Of a stretch of DNA of 64,000 bases, positions 52,891 through 62,710 are shown piece by piece. The stretch spans positions 682,001 to 746,000 of the forward strand of contig NZ_JACSZW010000001.1 of the NCBI RefSeq assembly GCF_014472395.1, in the 5' to 3' direction. How positions within the stretch are numbered: position 1 is the first letter of the stretch; every line of letters begins with the position of its first letter. Source of the DNA: Pedobacter sp. N36a (GTDB taxonomy: Bacteria > Bacteroidota > Bacteroidia > Sphingobacteriales > Sphingobacteriaceae). The translations under genes were made by a program, and so were the position numbers. A model generated the notes under the pieces. That model was not told the DNA's origin, searched no databases, and was given only the letters and a program-made list of their open reading frames with translations.

Positions 52891-53841
52891 ATGGAAAAAA
52901 GAAAATTAGGCAATTCCGATTTATTTGTATACCCGATCACTTTTGGCGGGAATGTTTTTGGCTGGACCATAGACGAGGCGAAATCCTTTGAAATATTAGA
53001 TGGCTTTACCGGGGCCGGTTTCAACTTCATAGATACTGCAGATGTGTATTCCCGATGGAAGCCGGGCAACTCTGGCGGCGAATCTGAAACGATTATCGGC
53101 AACTGGATGCAGCAAAGAAAAAACCGAAATGAGGTCATCATTGCAACTAAAGTAGGCGGAGATATGGGCCATGGGAAATCACTTTCTAAAAAAACCATTC
53201 TGGAGGGTGTAGACGCTTCACTGAAAAGACTAAAAACAGATTACATAGATCTTTATCAGAGTCATTACGACGATCCGAATACGCCCATCGCTGAAACATT
53301 AGCCGCATATGACGAGTTGATCAGGGCAGGTAAAATTCGTTGGATTGGCGCCTCAAACTATACTGGAGCACGTTTAAAAGAAGCGCTGGAAACAGCTCAA
53401 AAATTAAGCCTGCCGAAATATCAAACCTTCCAGCCAGAGTATAACCTGTATGCTCGCGAAGGATATGAGAAGGATTTGGAACAGGTCGCTACAGAGTACC
53501 AACTCGCTGTGATCAATTATTATGCTTTAGCAAGTGGTTTCTTAACTGGAAAATACCGTACAGAAACCGACTTAAATAAAAGTCAGCGAGGTGCTGGTAT
53601 TCAAAAATACATGAACGAGCGTGGTTTTAAAATACTGAAGGCACTTGATGAAGTATCCGAGCAATACAATGCCACACCGGCAAGCGTATCCCTTGCTTGG
53701 CTGATTGCACGCCCTTCTATAACAGCGCCAATTGCTAGTGTAACGAACCTTTCACAGTTAGAAGACCTTAAAAAAGCAGCAATGTTAAAATTGAATATGG
53801 AAGATATTGCCATTTTAGACGAAGCAAGTAATTGGGAATAA
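52891..53841 (+). CDS. Aldo/keto reductase
   Basis: 316 residues, (beta/alpha)8 fold. The catalytic tetrad is visible: Asp and Tyr in FIDTADVYSRW, Lys in IIATKVGGDMG, His in YIDLYQSHYDD. NADPH-site segments are WIGASNYTG and the C-terminal SVSLAWLIARPSITAPIASV. It is closest to the YajO/Tas or AKR11-14 type. It reduces carbonyls with NADPH; the substrate is unknown. A palindromic terminator follows 38 bp downstream. Confidence 0.93.
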   Translation: MEKRKLGNSDLFVYPITFGGNVFGWTIDEAKSFEILDGFTGAGFNFIDTADVYSRWKPGNSGGESETIIGNWMQQRKNRNEVIIATKVGGDMGHGKSLSKKTILEGVDASLKRLKTDYIDLYQSHYDDPNTPIAETLAAYDELIRAGKIRWIGASNYTGARLKEALETAQKLSLPKYQTFQPEYNLYAREGYEKDLEQVATEYQLAVINYYALASGFLTGKYRTETDLNKSQRGAGIQKYMNERGFKILKALDEVSEQYNATPASVSLAWLIARPSITAPIASVTNLSQLEDLKKAAMLKLNMEDIAILDEASNWE

Positions 53842-53878
53842 TCACGCTACACTTTTAAAAATAATAAGACATCTTTCT

Positions 53879-53913
53879 AAATGCCTTGCTGAAGAAAATT
53901 TGGCAAGGCATTT
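53879..53913 (+). terminator. Terminator after the aldo/keto reductase gene
   Basis: AAATGCCTTGC pairs perfectly with GCAAGGCATTT around a 13-nt loop, followed by a T-rich tail. Confidence 0.85.
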
Positions 53914-53964
53914 GTCTTTAGGTGTAAATTACTAAATTACGTCTATCTAACACCTCAATCAGAT

Positions 53965-55080
53965 ATGAAGAACAGCTCCAGTCAACCGTTCAATGCAAAA
54001 TTAGCGATAGTTCTTTTCTCGATTATTTCTTTAGGATACCTGGCCATACTAGGCCGAACGATCCTTGCTCCTCTACTCACTTCATTTCTATTGGCTATTT
54101 TACTATTGCCATTGGCCAACTTCCTGGAACAGAAATGCAGACTGAAAAGAAGTATGGCCTCTATCATCTCTGTAGTCCTGATGATCGCTGTCATCTGCAG
54201 CATTTTATTTTTCCTGGCCAACCAGCTCACAGACCTCTGGCAAGACTGGCCCTTACTGAAACAGCAGGGAGAAACTTCTTTCCATGAGCTACAACATTGG
54301 ATCTCCTCAAATTTTGGCGTAAATGCACAAAAACAGATCGAATACGTAAAAGAGGGAGCCTCAAAAGTATTGTCTACCAGCGCTGTATTTGTCGGCGCTA
54401 CCCTGCTTACCCTTTCTACTTCTTTATTATTTCTCTTTTTCCTATTGCTATTTACCTTCTTCCTGTTAAACTACAGAAGGGTATTGTTCAGCTTTTTAAC
54501 CTCCGTGTTTGAAGAACAGCACACTGAAAAAGTAGGTGAAATCGTCAGGCAGATTCAATACATCATCAAGAAATACATCACCGGATTATTCCTGCAAATG
54601 TTCATTGTAACCAGTTTAATGATGCTGGTACTTTGGATATTAGGCGTAAAATATGCTGTTTTATTAGGCTTAATCACCGGAATATTTAACATCATCCCTT
54701 ATATCGGAATCTTTAGTGCCTTGGTGATCAGTGTGCTGATCACTTTTGCTACCGCTGGTGCCGCCAAGGTATTACTAGTCATCATTGCCTTTATCGCTGT
54801 TCATACGATAGACGGAAATGTATTAATGCCCTTAGTAGTGGGATCTAAGGTAAAAATCAATGCCCTATTTGCCTTTATCGGGATTGTGGTTGGGGAAATG
54901 GTATGGGGCATCTCCGGCATGTTTTTATGTATCCCCTATCTGGCCATGCTAAAGATCATTTTCGACCGTATTGATTCTCTAAAACCATGGGGAATCCTGC
55001 TTGGTGGAGAAGACAAGCCCAATAAGAAAAGAAAGGTTTATCGCCTCAGCAAAAACATCAAACTAGAAGAACAAGAATAG
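53965..55080 (+). CDS. AI-2E family (PerM/TqsA-like) membrane transporter
   Basis: 371 residues, seven or eight membrane helices. Family signs are the paired N-terminal helices (ILAPLLTSFLLAILLLPLAN), a soluble region (about 95-130), and the C-terminal motif NIIPYIGIFSALVISVLI followed by DGNVLMPLVVGSKVKINALF with the conserved GNVLMPLVVG stretch. Members exchange ions or export small molecules, sometimes autoinducer-2. The C-terminal tail is basic. The mazG gene follows 66 bp later on the same strand. Confidence 0.9.
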   Translation: MKNSSSQPFNAKLAIVLFSIISLGYLAILGRTILAPLLTSFLLAILLLPLANFLEQKCRLKRSMASIISVVLMIAVICSILFFLANQLTDLWQDWPLLKQQGETSFHELQHWISSNFGVNAQKQIEYVKEGASKVLSTSAVFVGATLLTLSTSLLFLFFLLLFTFFLLNYRRVLFSFLTSVFEEQHTEKVGEIVRQIQYIIKKYITGLFLQMFIVTSLMMLVLWILGVKYAVLLGLITGIFNIIPYIGIFSALVISVLITFATAGAAKVLLVIIAFIAVHTIDGNVLMPLVVGSKVKINALFAFIGIVVGEMVWGISGMFLCIPYLAMLKIIFDRIDSLKPWGILLGGEDKPNKKRKVYRLSKNIKLEEQE

Positions 55081-55146
55081 CAATAACATAGGATAGTTAA
55101 CCACAATGATGATTACCTTTAACGTCATTAAATAAAACACAACACA

Positions 55147-55953
55147 ATGCCCAATCATATCGCCCCAATAACGGCTGCCGATCCGGCAACCGCATTCCAA
55201 AGGTTGTTAACCGTATTAGATACGCTTCGTACCGACTGTCCATGGGATAAAAAACAAACGATGGAAACCCTTCGTCACCTCACGATAGAAGAAACCTATG
55301 AATTGTCTGATGCCATCCTGGAAGGTGACCTGGACGAAGTAAAAAAAGAACTTGGTGATGTCATGATGCACCTGGTATTTTATGCCAGAATCGCGTCTGA
55401 AACTAATGATTTTACAATTGTTGATGTACTAAACAGTGTTTGTGATAAACTGATCAACCGCCACCCGCACATTTATGGTGATGTGGAAGTAAAAGATGAA
55501 CATGATGTGAAACGCAATTGGGAGCAGATTAAACTGAAAGAAGGTAACAAATCAGTGTTGGCAGGTGTTCCGGCAGGCTTACCATCATTAGTTAAAGCCA
55601 GCCGCATTCAGGAAAAAGCCAGAGGTGTAGGCTTCGACTGGGATGATAAAACCCAGGTATGGGAAAAAGTAGAAGAAGAACTTCAGGAATTTAAAGACGA
55701 ATACAATACTAAAGATAATGAGGCCATAGATGTAGAAAAAGCAGAAGAAGAATTTGGAGATCTGTTATTCTCATTAATCAATTATGCCCGTTTCATTAAC
55801 ATCAATCCAGAAAACGCATTAGAAAAAACCAATAAAAAGTTCATCAAAAGGTTCCAGTACCTGGAAAGTAAAGCCAAAGAAAATGGTAAAGCTTTACAAG
55901 ATATGACCCTTGCCGAGATGGATGTTTATTGGAATGAAGCCAAGAAGCTTTAA
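55147..55953 (+). CDS. mazG: Nucleoside triphosphate pyrophosphohydrolase
   Basis: 268 residues with two tandem MazG domains, the standard E. coli-type architecture. Domain 1 has LRTDCPWDKKQTMETLRHL, EETYELSDAI and ELGDVMMHLVFYAR with the Mg-binding EExxE/ExxD residues. Domain 2 has GFDWDDKTQVWEKVEEEL and EEEFGDLLFSLINYAR. It hydrolyses non-canonical NTPs to NMP and PPi and influences the stringent response. A bidirectional terminator follows at once. Confidence 0.95.
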   Translation: MPNHIAPITAADPATAFQRLLTVLDTLRTDCPWDKKQTMETLRHLTIEETYELSDAILEGDLDEVKKELGDVMMHLVFYARIASETNDFTIVDVLNSVCDKLINRHPHIYGDVEVKDEHDVKRNWEQIKLKEGNKSVLAGVPAGLPSLVKASRIQEKARGVGFDWDDKTQVWEKVEEELQEFKDEYNTKDNEAIDVEKAEEEFGDLLFSLINYARFININPENALEKTNKKFIKRFQYLESKAKENGKALQDMTLAEMDVYWNEAKKL

Positions 55954-55957
55954 TAAT

Positions 55958-55989
55958 AAAGCCCTTAGCTCAAATGAACTAAGGGCTTT
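55958..55989. terminator. Bidirectional terminator between mazG and the DEAD-like gene
   Basis: AAAGCCCTTAG pairs perfectly with CTAAGGGCTTT around a 10-nt loop, with A/T-rich flanks on both sides. Confidence 0.95.
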
Positions 55990-56025
55990 ATTTATGACAG
56001 ACGATGCGCTGATCAGCTACAGATT

Positions 56026-57357
56026 TTAGCCGTGTTTCTTTTTCATGGTCATCTTTGCCTTCTGGCCAATACCATAATTATAGTCTTTAGTATTGCTTTC
56101 TTTCTTGTCATGGAAAGCGCCGCCGCCGGTTGGCGCAACATTTTTCTCTTTCACAATCCTGCTTTTATCAAGACCACCGGTTTTAGCAACTTTATCAATT
56201 ACTAATCCTTCTGGTAAGTCCATCACTGTTAACTTTTTACCGATAGACTGCTCAATTTTCTTCACTTCTACCAATTCCATATCGGTCGCAAAAGTGATTG
56301 CTACCACCTCTTCATCACCATTTTTCAGGATTCTGCTTAGGAAAGTTTCTTTTTGCTCAGGAACTTCGAAATGGAAGATAAAAGGGATACCAGAAAGATC
56401 CAGATTAGCGGTGCCTTCATTAGCAATGATTAAAATTCTGGCTTCAGGAATTTCCTTAAAATCTTCAATATGGTCAAATCCATTCTCATCATCAAAAAAC
56501 AAGGGATTCAATACAGATACATCACCGGGCTTTGCAGAATGCAGGCTTTTACCTAGTTTCTGTGCCGTTAAACGTGTATTTACAAATACCACAACCTGAT
56601 CAAATACCTCATCATCTCTCAACAGCATATTGAGTAAATTCACTTTGGTTTTATGATTAGGAACAGGGTATAAAATCAGTTCATGCGTGCTTGCCTCATT
56701 TTCACCCAGGTCTTCAACTTCTAAAGTAGTTGGGAAATGCAGGAACTGATCAATCATATTGTTCAGTTTTTCATGAACAACAGTAGTAAAGATCAAATGC
56801 TGACATTTACCTGCGCTTCTCGCCAATTCACAAACCGGAAGCTGCATTCCTTGTTTCACAATTACTTCTGCATCATCTACGATAAACATCTGCAATTTAC
56901 TCAGGTTCAGACCTAGTTTTAGATAAATAGCACGTGCTCTGGTTGGCAAAGCTACCACAATATCCACCCCATCTACCAGATCCAATACATCCTGCTCTGT
57001 TCCTCCGTTTCCGTATAAGCCCATCATACGGAGGTTTTTATTTTTATTTAGTTTCTCAAATTCTTCAATCACCTCTAATACCTTTTCCTTTGAAGGAACA
57101 AGGATCAGCACTTTTGGCGCTTCATCTGTGCTGTATTTCAGGCGCATTAGAACCCCAAGCACATAGTTCGTCGTTTTTCCTGAACCTTCAGGACCAACAG
57201 CGATGATATCCTGTCCGCCAAGAATTCTTGACATTGTTTTTGCCTGAATCTCTTTTGCAGATATATATCCGGCATCAGTCATTGCCGTTACCAGTTGCTT
57301 GCTTAGTTTTAATTTCTCTAATGACACAGTTTCTCTATTAATATTATTATTCTGCAA
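56026..57357 (-). CDS. DEAD-box-like protein with degenerate helicase motifs
   Basis: 443 residues with two RecA-like domains and a basic C-terminal tail (KDYNYGIGQKAKMTMKKKHG). Motif I is intact (GPEGSGKTT), but the DEAD motif reads VDDAE, the SAT motif reads TTV, and the Q motif is GYISAKEIQ. Motif V (GTANLDLSG) is loose, and motif VI (HRxGRxGR) is replaced by LSRILKNGDE. The catalytic arginine finger is therefore not obvious. Related RhlE-type proteins unwind RNA in ribosome or mRNA turnover; this one may bind RNA without classical helicase activity. No signs of frameshift, so the degeneration seems selected. Confidence 0.85.
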   Translation of the reverse strand: MQNNNINRETVSLEKLKLSKQLVTAMTDAGYISAKEIQAKTMSRILGGQDIIAVGPEGSGKTTNYVLGVLMRLKYSTDEAPKVLILVPSKEKVLEVIEEFEKLNKNKNLRMMGLYGNGGTEQDVLDLVDGVDIVVALPTRARAIYLKLGLNLSKLQMFIVDDAEVIVKQGMQLPVCELARSAGKCQHLIFTTVVHEKLNNMIDQFLHFPTTLEVEDLGENEASTHELILYPVPNHKTKVNLLNMLLRDDEVFDQVVVFVNTRLTAQKLGKSLHSAKPGDVSVLNPLFFDDENGFDHIEDFKEIPEARILIIANEGTANLDLSGIPFIFHFEVPEQKETFLSRILKNGDEEVVAITFATDMELVEVKKIEQSIGKKLTVMDLPEGLVIDKVAKTGGLDKSRIVKEKNVAPTGGGAFHDKKESNTKDYNYGIGQKAKMTMKKKHG

Positions 57358-57448
57358 ATTTACGTAATATTTAATTGAGGACTGTAGCCTTTTATAATTC
57401 GGGAAACATTATAGTAGGAATCTTGGATTTTTCTCTTTAATTTGAATC

Positions 57449-57916
57449 ATGAAAAACATATCTAATACCATGAAAAGGCTCTTTTTAGTAACTGCCTTAC
57501 TATTTAGCAGTACGATGATTTCCTTCGGACAGGACAGTAATTCCTATAAAACTAGCCTTAAAGAGATGATGGACGCTTCTGGCTCCGCTGCAACATACAA
57601 AGTCGCCATTGTACAAACTATAAAAATGCTGAAATCACAAAAAAACGATGTTCCTGAATCCATCTGGCAAGATTTTGAAGCTACTTTCCTTAAATCAGCT
57701 CAGGATGAGTTATTTGACCTGTTACTTCCAATCTATCAAAAAAACCTGACTGAAGCCGACCTTAAAGCAATCACAGCATTTTACCATACGCCTTCCGGCA
57801 AAAAACTAGCCGAAAAAACGCCTTTCATCATGCAGGATTCTATGCAGGCTGGCCAGCAATGGGGAATGAAATTAGGCGAAGAATTCACAAAGAAATTACA
57901 AGAAAAAGGATATTAG
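57449..57916 (+). CDS. DUF2059 secreted protein
   Basis: 155 residues. A signal peptide MKRLFLVTALLFSSTMISFG begins at the second ATG (57470); the first ATG (57449) adds seven residues. The mature part is helical with the DUF2059 segment LKAITAFYHTPSGKKLAEKT and VPESIWQDFEATFLKSAQDE. The domain is widespread in secreted or periplasmic proteins with no known function. It ends 8 bp before the convergent ABC transporter gene. Confidence 0.85.
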   Translation: MKNISNTMKRLFLVTALLFSSTMISFGQDSNSYKTSLKEMMDASGSAATYKVAIVQTIKMLKSQKNDVPESIWQDFEATFLKSAQDELFDLLLPIYQKNLTEADLKAITAFYHTPSGKKLAEKTPFIMQDSMQAGQQWGMKLGEEFTKKLQEKGY

Positions 57917-57924
57917 GGATAAAG

Positions 57925-59682
57925 TCAGCTACTCCGCTTACCCTTCAGCAACAGGTCCATCGCGTGCTCAAGTGTACCTGCACGTGTGACCTCTCCGGAG
58001 TTCACAAAGAAGATCTCATCCGCATTTTCGATGGTATTTAAACGGTGTGCAATGATCACCAAAGTGGTTTCTTTAGGTAATTTTTTTAGAATAGCGCTGA
58101 GTAACTGTTCTGTAATCGTATCAATATTAGCGGTGGCTTCATCCAGAATTAACAATTCTGGGTTTCGTAAAACCGCCCTCATAAAAGCAATCAGCTGCTT
58201 TTGTCCCAGGCTAATATTATCAGAACCGGAAGTCACTGCAGTATCCAATCCATCTTCGAAAATGGCTAATAACGCATCCAGATTGGCTTTCCGGATCACC
58301 TCTTCCAACTGTTCATTGCTATACTCTTTATACCGGTCATTCCCATATAAAATATTATCCCTCACCGTCCCTGTAAACAAAAAAGGTTCTTGTAAAATGA
58401 AGCCAATCTTAGCTGCACGTTCTTCATGTGAATAAGAACGAATATCCTTACCACTCAGTAAAACTGTTCCTGCTGTGGCATCATATAACCGCGCAATTAA
58501 GGATGCGGTAGTGGTTTTACCGCCTCCTGTAGGGCCAATCAATGCATAAGTTTTTCCTTTCTCCAAACTAAAACTGATGTCGTGTAAAATTTCTTTGCCG
58601 CTGGTATAAGAGAAATGGACATTTCTAAATTCCAGCAAAGCATTGGAAGTCTCTACATTTCCTTCAACTTGCTGCAGGTCATTTTTCATGGACAAGATTT
58701 GAGAAATCCGGTCCCATCCTGCCATCGCTACCTGAAAATTTGCCCATAAAGCGGCCAGTTGTCTCAATGGATTATAGAAATTGGTAGCGTAAGAAAAATA
58801 ACTTACCAGGAGTCCGATCGTAAACTGTCCTTCAGAAATCAGATAAATTCCAAAGAGCAGCACAATCAGCTGTGCCATGCTGGAAAACAACCCATAAACA
58901 GGCATTAAAATATTATTAGCCAGCCCTGCTCCTATTGCCGTTTTATAATTGTGGCTATTCGCCTCATCAAATCTTTTCCGGAAATAATCTCTTCTGTTAA
59001 AGGCGATGATCACTTTAAAATTATTCAGGCTTTCCTGAATTTCGGCGCTCAAGCCACCAACGCTTTTCAAATTGGAGGCATTTCTTCTTTTCACCCATGG
59101 AGAGACCAATGCAGTAAAAATCAGGATCAGCAATGCCGGAACCAAGGCTGCCGCACCCAACTCAAAGTTGATCATCAGTAAGAAAATACCAGCACCTGTC
59201 ATGGTCACAATACTGCCAATAAACTGCATCAGCGACTGAGAGAAAAACTGGTTGATCTTATCGGTATCGTTGTTCACTCTGGAAATCAAATCTCCAGCCT
59301 TATTCTCATTAAAAAAGGCCACAGGAAGTTCCTGAAGCTTATTGAAAACTGCATTCCTCAAGGTATACAGCATGCGCTGCCCCACCCCTCCCATCAGTTT
59401 CGTCTGGAAATACCCCGTGCAGAAAGCCAGTAGATACATCGCAAATATAATTCCTGAAAAGACAAGAACGCCCTGATAATCTTTAGTGCGGATATAGGTA
59501 TCGATCGTATGTCCGATCAATAGTGGCCCCAATAAAAGTAAACCAGAGTTCAAAAGAATAATCCCTGAAGCAATCCACAGATTTTTCTTCTCATCAGAAA
59601 TCAATTGAATCAGTTTTTTTAAGGCCTGAAAAGTAGACTGTTTTTCTTCCTGGCCACTATTCTGGTTAAGATTGTAATTCAT
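57925..59682 (-). CDS. ABC exporter half, canonical ATP-site subunit
   Basis: 585 residues from ATG 59682 (MNYNLNQNSGQEEKQ); a longer frame from 59721 would overlap the upstream gene more. Six membrane helices (about 35-320) then an ATPase domain. Walker A GPTGGGKTT, Walker B LLILDEATANID with the catalytic Glu near 515, switch His546 in IIAHRLNTI. The signature is SLGQ near 491 instead of LSGGQ. Partner of the upstream half-transporter with a complementary set of defects. Start lies 17 bp inside the partner gene, so the two are translated together. Probably exports lipids or drugs (MsbA/BmrCD-like). Confidence 0.92.
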   Translation of the reverse strand: MNYNLNQNSGQEEKQSTFQALKKLIQLISDEKKNLWIASGIILLNSGLLLLGPLLIGHTIDTYIRTKDYQGVLVFSGIIFAMYLLAFCTGYFQTKLMGGVGQRMLYTLRNAVFNKLQELPVAFFNENKAGDLISRVNNDTDKINQFFSQSLMQFIGSIVTMTGAGIFLLMINFELGAAALVPALLILIFTALVSPWVKRRNASNLKSVGGLSAEIQESLNNFKVIIAFNRRDYFRKRFDEANSHNYKTAIGAGLANNILMPVYGLFSSMAQLIVLLFGIYLISEGQFTIGLLVSYFSYATNFYNPLRQLAALWANFQVAMAGWDRISQILSMKNDLQQVEGNVETSNALLEFRNVHFSYTSGKEILHDISFSLEKGKTYALIGPTGGGKTTTASLIARLYDATAGTVLLSGKDIRSYSHEERAAKIGFILQEPFLFTGTVRDNILYGNDRYKEYSNEQLEEVIRKANLDALLAIFEDGLDTAVTSGSDNISLGQKQLIAFMRAVLRNPELLILDEATANIDTITEQLLSAILKKLPKETTLVIIAHRLNTIENADEIFFVNSGEVTRAGTLEHAMDLLLKGKRSS

Positions 59683-61402
59683 AATTGCTGGTACTCTGTT
59701 GTGAGTTAAAAATTTGAACATACTCCGGACTCGTTTTCATCAGGTCCTCATGTTTACCCTGTGCCACAATTTCCCCTTGCATCAGCACCATCACCTTATC
59801 ATAATGCGCTACTGCGGCAATTTTTTGTGTGACTGACAATAAAGTAATGCCCGGATAATTCTGCTGCACATTTTCTAATATTCTCTTTTCGGTATGGTGA
59901 TCCACTCGGGAAGTAAAATCGTCTAATAGCAAAACCTTAGGATTGACGGCCAATGCCCTTGCCAGCATGATTCGCTGTTTTTGTCCGCCGGAAAGATTAG
60001 ATCCCCGCTCAGAAACAATCGTATTCAATTGATCTGGTAAGGCAGTGATAAAGTCATTTAATTCTGCTGTAGCAATTGCTTTTTCTAAAGATTGATCTGT
60101 TACCGTATCACTGAAGGCAATATTTTCACGAATACTCATATTAAATATAATGCTATCCTGGAATACAAAACCAACCTGCTGGTGAAAAGATTCAGGATTA
60201 TAATCTTTAATATCATGCCCATCAAAGCGAACTTCGCCGGTATCAGGCAGGATTAATCCGGTAAGGATATACAGTAATTGCGACTTTCCTGCAGCAGTAG
60301 GACCGATAATTGCAGTTTTAGACCCTGCTTCCACAGAAAAGGAGATGTTTTTCAAAGCTGGCTTCTGACCATAAGACACTGATACGTCTTTTAAGGTAAT
60401 TGCTCCTGCTAATAGTTCCTTAATTTTCCCTTCTGCCGGACTTTCCTGTAAATTCAATACCCCTTCAATACGTTTATAAGAAGTGGTAGCCTGAGCAATC
60501 ACGTTACTCATAAAACCAATCACCAGAATTGGAAAAATAAGTAAACTCAGGTAGCTGTTAAAGGCGGCAAATTCTCCTAATGACATGGTTCCCTGGATCA
60601 CAAAATGACCACCCAATGCCAAAATTGTGATGCCGGCCATATTGGCCACAAATATAATCAGTGGAATTAAACCTGCGAATAGCTTTAAAATAGCCAGTCC
60701 AAGGTCTCTGGCTTGCGCATTGGCGGATAAAAACTTAGAATATTCCAGTTGCTGGGAATTGATCACGCGGATCAATGCAGCGCCCAAAATACTTTCATTG
60801 ATCACCTTATTTAACCAGTCGATCACTTCTCTGCTCTTTTTAAACAAAGGCTTAACCTTACTCAATACCAGGTAAAAAGCAGTCCCTATAATCGGTACAA
60901 TAGCAATTACCGCTAGTGCCAGCCGCCAGTTTAAGCCCAGCAGCAGCATACTCGCGCCTAGGATCAGAAAGATGGAGGAGGCAATGGAAACAATTGCCTG
61001 CGCCACAAAAGACTTGATGGCATCTACATCAGCAGTCAGATTGGTCAGTAATTTTGAAGGATTTGCCTTTTCTATATAAGCATGACTTTGGCGAGAAATC
61101 TGATCAGAAAGCTGTCTTCTCAGGTCTCTTGCCACCTTTTCAGAAGCGTAAGTCTGCACTACACTTTGTAAATAGGTAAAGATAAATATCAGTACAATCG
61201 CTCCGGAGAATTCAATCATTACCGGCTTAATCAGAAAAGTGCCGGCGGTATAGGCATCAATTCCATTTGCAATCAGTTTTGGCAGCAATAAGTTGACCCC
61301 ATTACTCAGCAAAGCAAGAAAGATCAATAGATAGATCATTCCACGATAGGGCTTCAACAGACTAAAAACGCTAGATTTTTTCTCTTTTACTGTTGCTTTC
61401 AT
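59666..61402 (-). CDS. ABC exporter half, degenerate ATP-site subunit
   Basis: 578 residues: six membrane helices, then an ATPase domain. Walker A GPTAAGKSQ, signature intact LSGGQKQR (about 470), but the Walker B ends LLLDD (Asp495 instead of the catalytic Glu) and the switch His is Gln526 (SVTQKIAAV). The defects are in the same ATP site that uses the SLGQ signature of the neighbour. So the pair has one degenerate and one canonical ATP site, as in TM287/288 and BmrCD. First gene of the pair; upstream is 87 bp to the LolC/E-like gene. Confidence 0.92.
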   Translation of the reverse strand: MKATVKEKKSSVFSLLKPYRGMIYLLIFLALLSNGVNLLLPKLIANGIDAYTAGTFLIKPVMIEFSGAIVLIFIFTYLQSVVQTYASEKVARDLRRQLSDQISRQSHAYIEKANPSKLLTNLTADVDAIKSFVAQAIVSIASSIFLILGASMLLLGLNWRLALAVIAIVPIIGTAFYLVLSKVKPLFKKSREVIDWLNKVINESILGAALIRVINSQQLEYSKFLSANAQARDLGLAILKLFAGLIPLIIFVANMAGITILALGGHFVIQGTMSLGEFAAFNSYLSLLIFPILVIGFMSNVIAQATTSYKRIEGVLNLQESPAEGKIKELLAGAITLKDVSVSYGQKPALKNISFSVEAGSKTAIIGPTAAGKSQLLYILTGLILPDTGEVRFDGHDIKDYNPESFHQQVGFVFQDSIIFNMSIRENIAFSDTVTDQSLEKAIATAELNDFITALPDQLNTIVSERGSNLSGGQKQRIMLARALAVNPKVLLLDDFTSRVDHHTEKRILENVQQNYPGITLLSVTQKIAAVAHYDKVMVLMQGEIVAQGKHEDLMKTSPEYVQIFNSQQSTSNYELQS

Positions 61403-61489
61403 ATTTCAATTTCCTCTATTTACAAGACCAAAAAGGACCTTACAAAGCTATATTTTTGCAGCACACAAAGTACCAAACATTCATTAAAA

Positions 61490-62710
61490 TTATTTAAAAC
61501 GGATTGCTTTTAGCGGCGATATTTTGCTGACTAACAAAGAAGGAATGATGAGTACCACAAAACAGATCACTACGATTCCGATATTTAAAACCAATACATC
61601 TACAAAATGGAGTTCCACAGGCACGTACGATAAGTAATAAGAGCCCTGATCCAATTTAAAAATATGGGTGTATTTTTGGATAAAGCCTAGTCCTAATCCA
61701 AGAATATTCCCTAAAAATAAGCCTATACCGACAAGATATACCGCATTGTACAGGAAAATCTTGATCACACTATAATCTGTCATCCCAAAAGCTTTCAGCA
61801 TACCGATCATATTGGTCCGTTCGAGAATCATGATCAGCAGCGCGGTAATCATATTGATCACCCCTACAATCATCATCAGAATCAGCAAAACTCTGGTATT
61901 GACATCCAATAAAGACAGCCAGGTAAAAATAGCCGGAAAAAATTCGGATACAGATTCCGACCTGAGATTGACTTCCAGGTTTTCATATATACCCGTAGAA
62001 ACTTCTTTCAACTTCGCAAAGTCTTTGATTCGGATTTCTAATCCACCAATCTCATTGGGGGCCCAGTTATTCAGCCTGCGAATCACATTGATATCGCCCA
62101 ATACAAAACCTTTATCGATCTCCTCTACGCCAACGGCATAAATTCCTACAATTTTAAACTTTCGGTTTCTTGGTGGATCCTGCACAAAGTACATGATAAA
62201 ATCATCGCCGGTTTTAAGTTTCAGCCGGTTTGCTGTAAACTGAGAGATCATAATCTCTTTCATCGCCTGTGCACTATCCGCAAAATTAATCACCTTTCCG
62301 GTTACCAAATGGCTTTTGATATAATTCCAGTTGAAAGTTTTATCGACGCCTTTAAAATTGATACCTTCCACCTCATCATTTACAGAGATGATGGCAGGTT
62401 TTGTCGCATAAGCCTGATAGTAGGCTACATTTGGATTTCCCTTTAAATGCTGGAGTGTTGCTGCTTCCGGAACAAATGGAGTCTGCTCAAAGGAATTGTT
62501 CAGGTCGAACTTGAAAATGCGCACATCACCGATGTATCCCCTCACCTTCTCCTGAATCTCCGTTTTAAACCCTTTAATGATCGCCACAGAAAGCATCATG
62601 ACTGCTAAACTGAGCATTACGCCTGCAATTGCAATGCGAACGATCAGTTTTGAAAAAGTACGCTCAGATTTGATGGCTATACGCCTCGCTATGAAATATT
62701 CTATGTTCAA
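61490..62710 (-). CDS. LolC/LolE-like ABC permease (FtsX/MacB superfamily)
   Basis: 406 residues. TM1 near 25-47 (IVRIAIAGVMLSLAVMMLSV), a large periplasmic domain (about 55-265), then three helices near 275-395 forming the FtsX domain (LLILMMIVGVINMITALLIM, IERTNMIGMLKAFGMTD-like with the coupling helix). The ending ISPLKAIRFK is typical. It is likely to extract lipoproteins from the inner membrane together with a LolD ATPase, but no ATPase gene is nearby. Alternative: a MacB-like exporter permease. Confidence 0.88.
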   Translation of the reverse strand: MNIEYFIARRIAIKSERTFSKLIVRIAIAGVMLSLAVMMLSVAIIKGFKTEIQEKVRGYIGDVRIFKFDLNNSFEQTPFVPEAATLQHLKGNPNVAYYQAYATKPAIISVNDEVEGINFKGVDKTFNWNYIKSHLVTGKVINFADSAQAMKEIMISQFTANRLKLKTGDDFIMYFVQDPPRNRKFKIVGIYAVGVEEIDKGFVLGDINVIRRLNNWAPNEIGGLEIRIKDFAKLKEVSTGIYENLEVNLRSESVSEFFPAIFTWLSLLDVNTRVLLILMMIVGVINMITALLIMILERTNMIGMLKAFGMTDYSVIKIFLYNAVYLVGIGLFLGNILGLGLGFIQKYTHIFKLDQGSYYLSYVPVELHFVDVLVLNIGIVVICFVVLIIPSLLVSKISPLKAIRFK

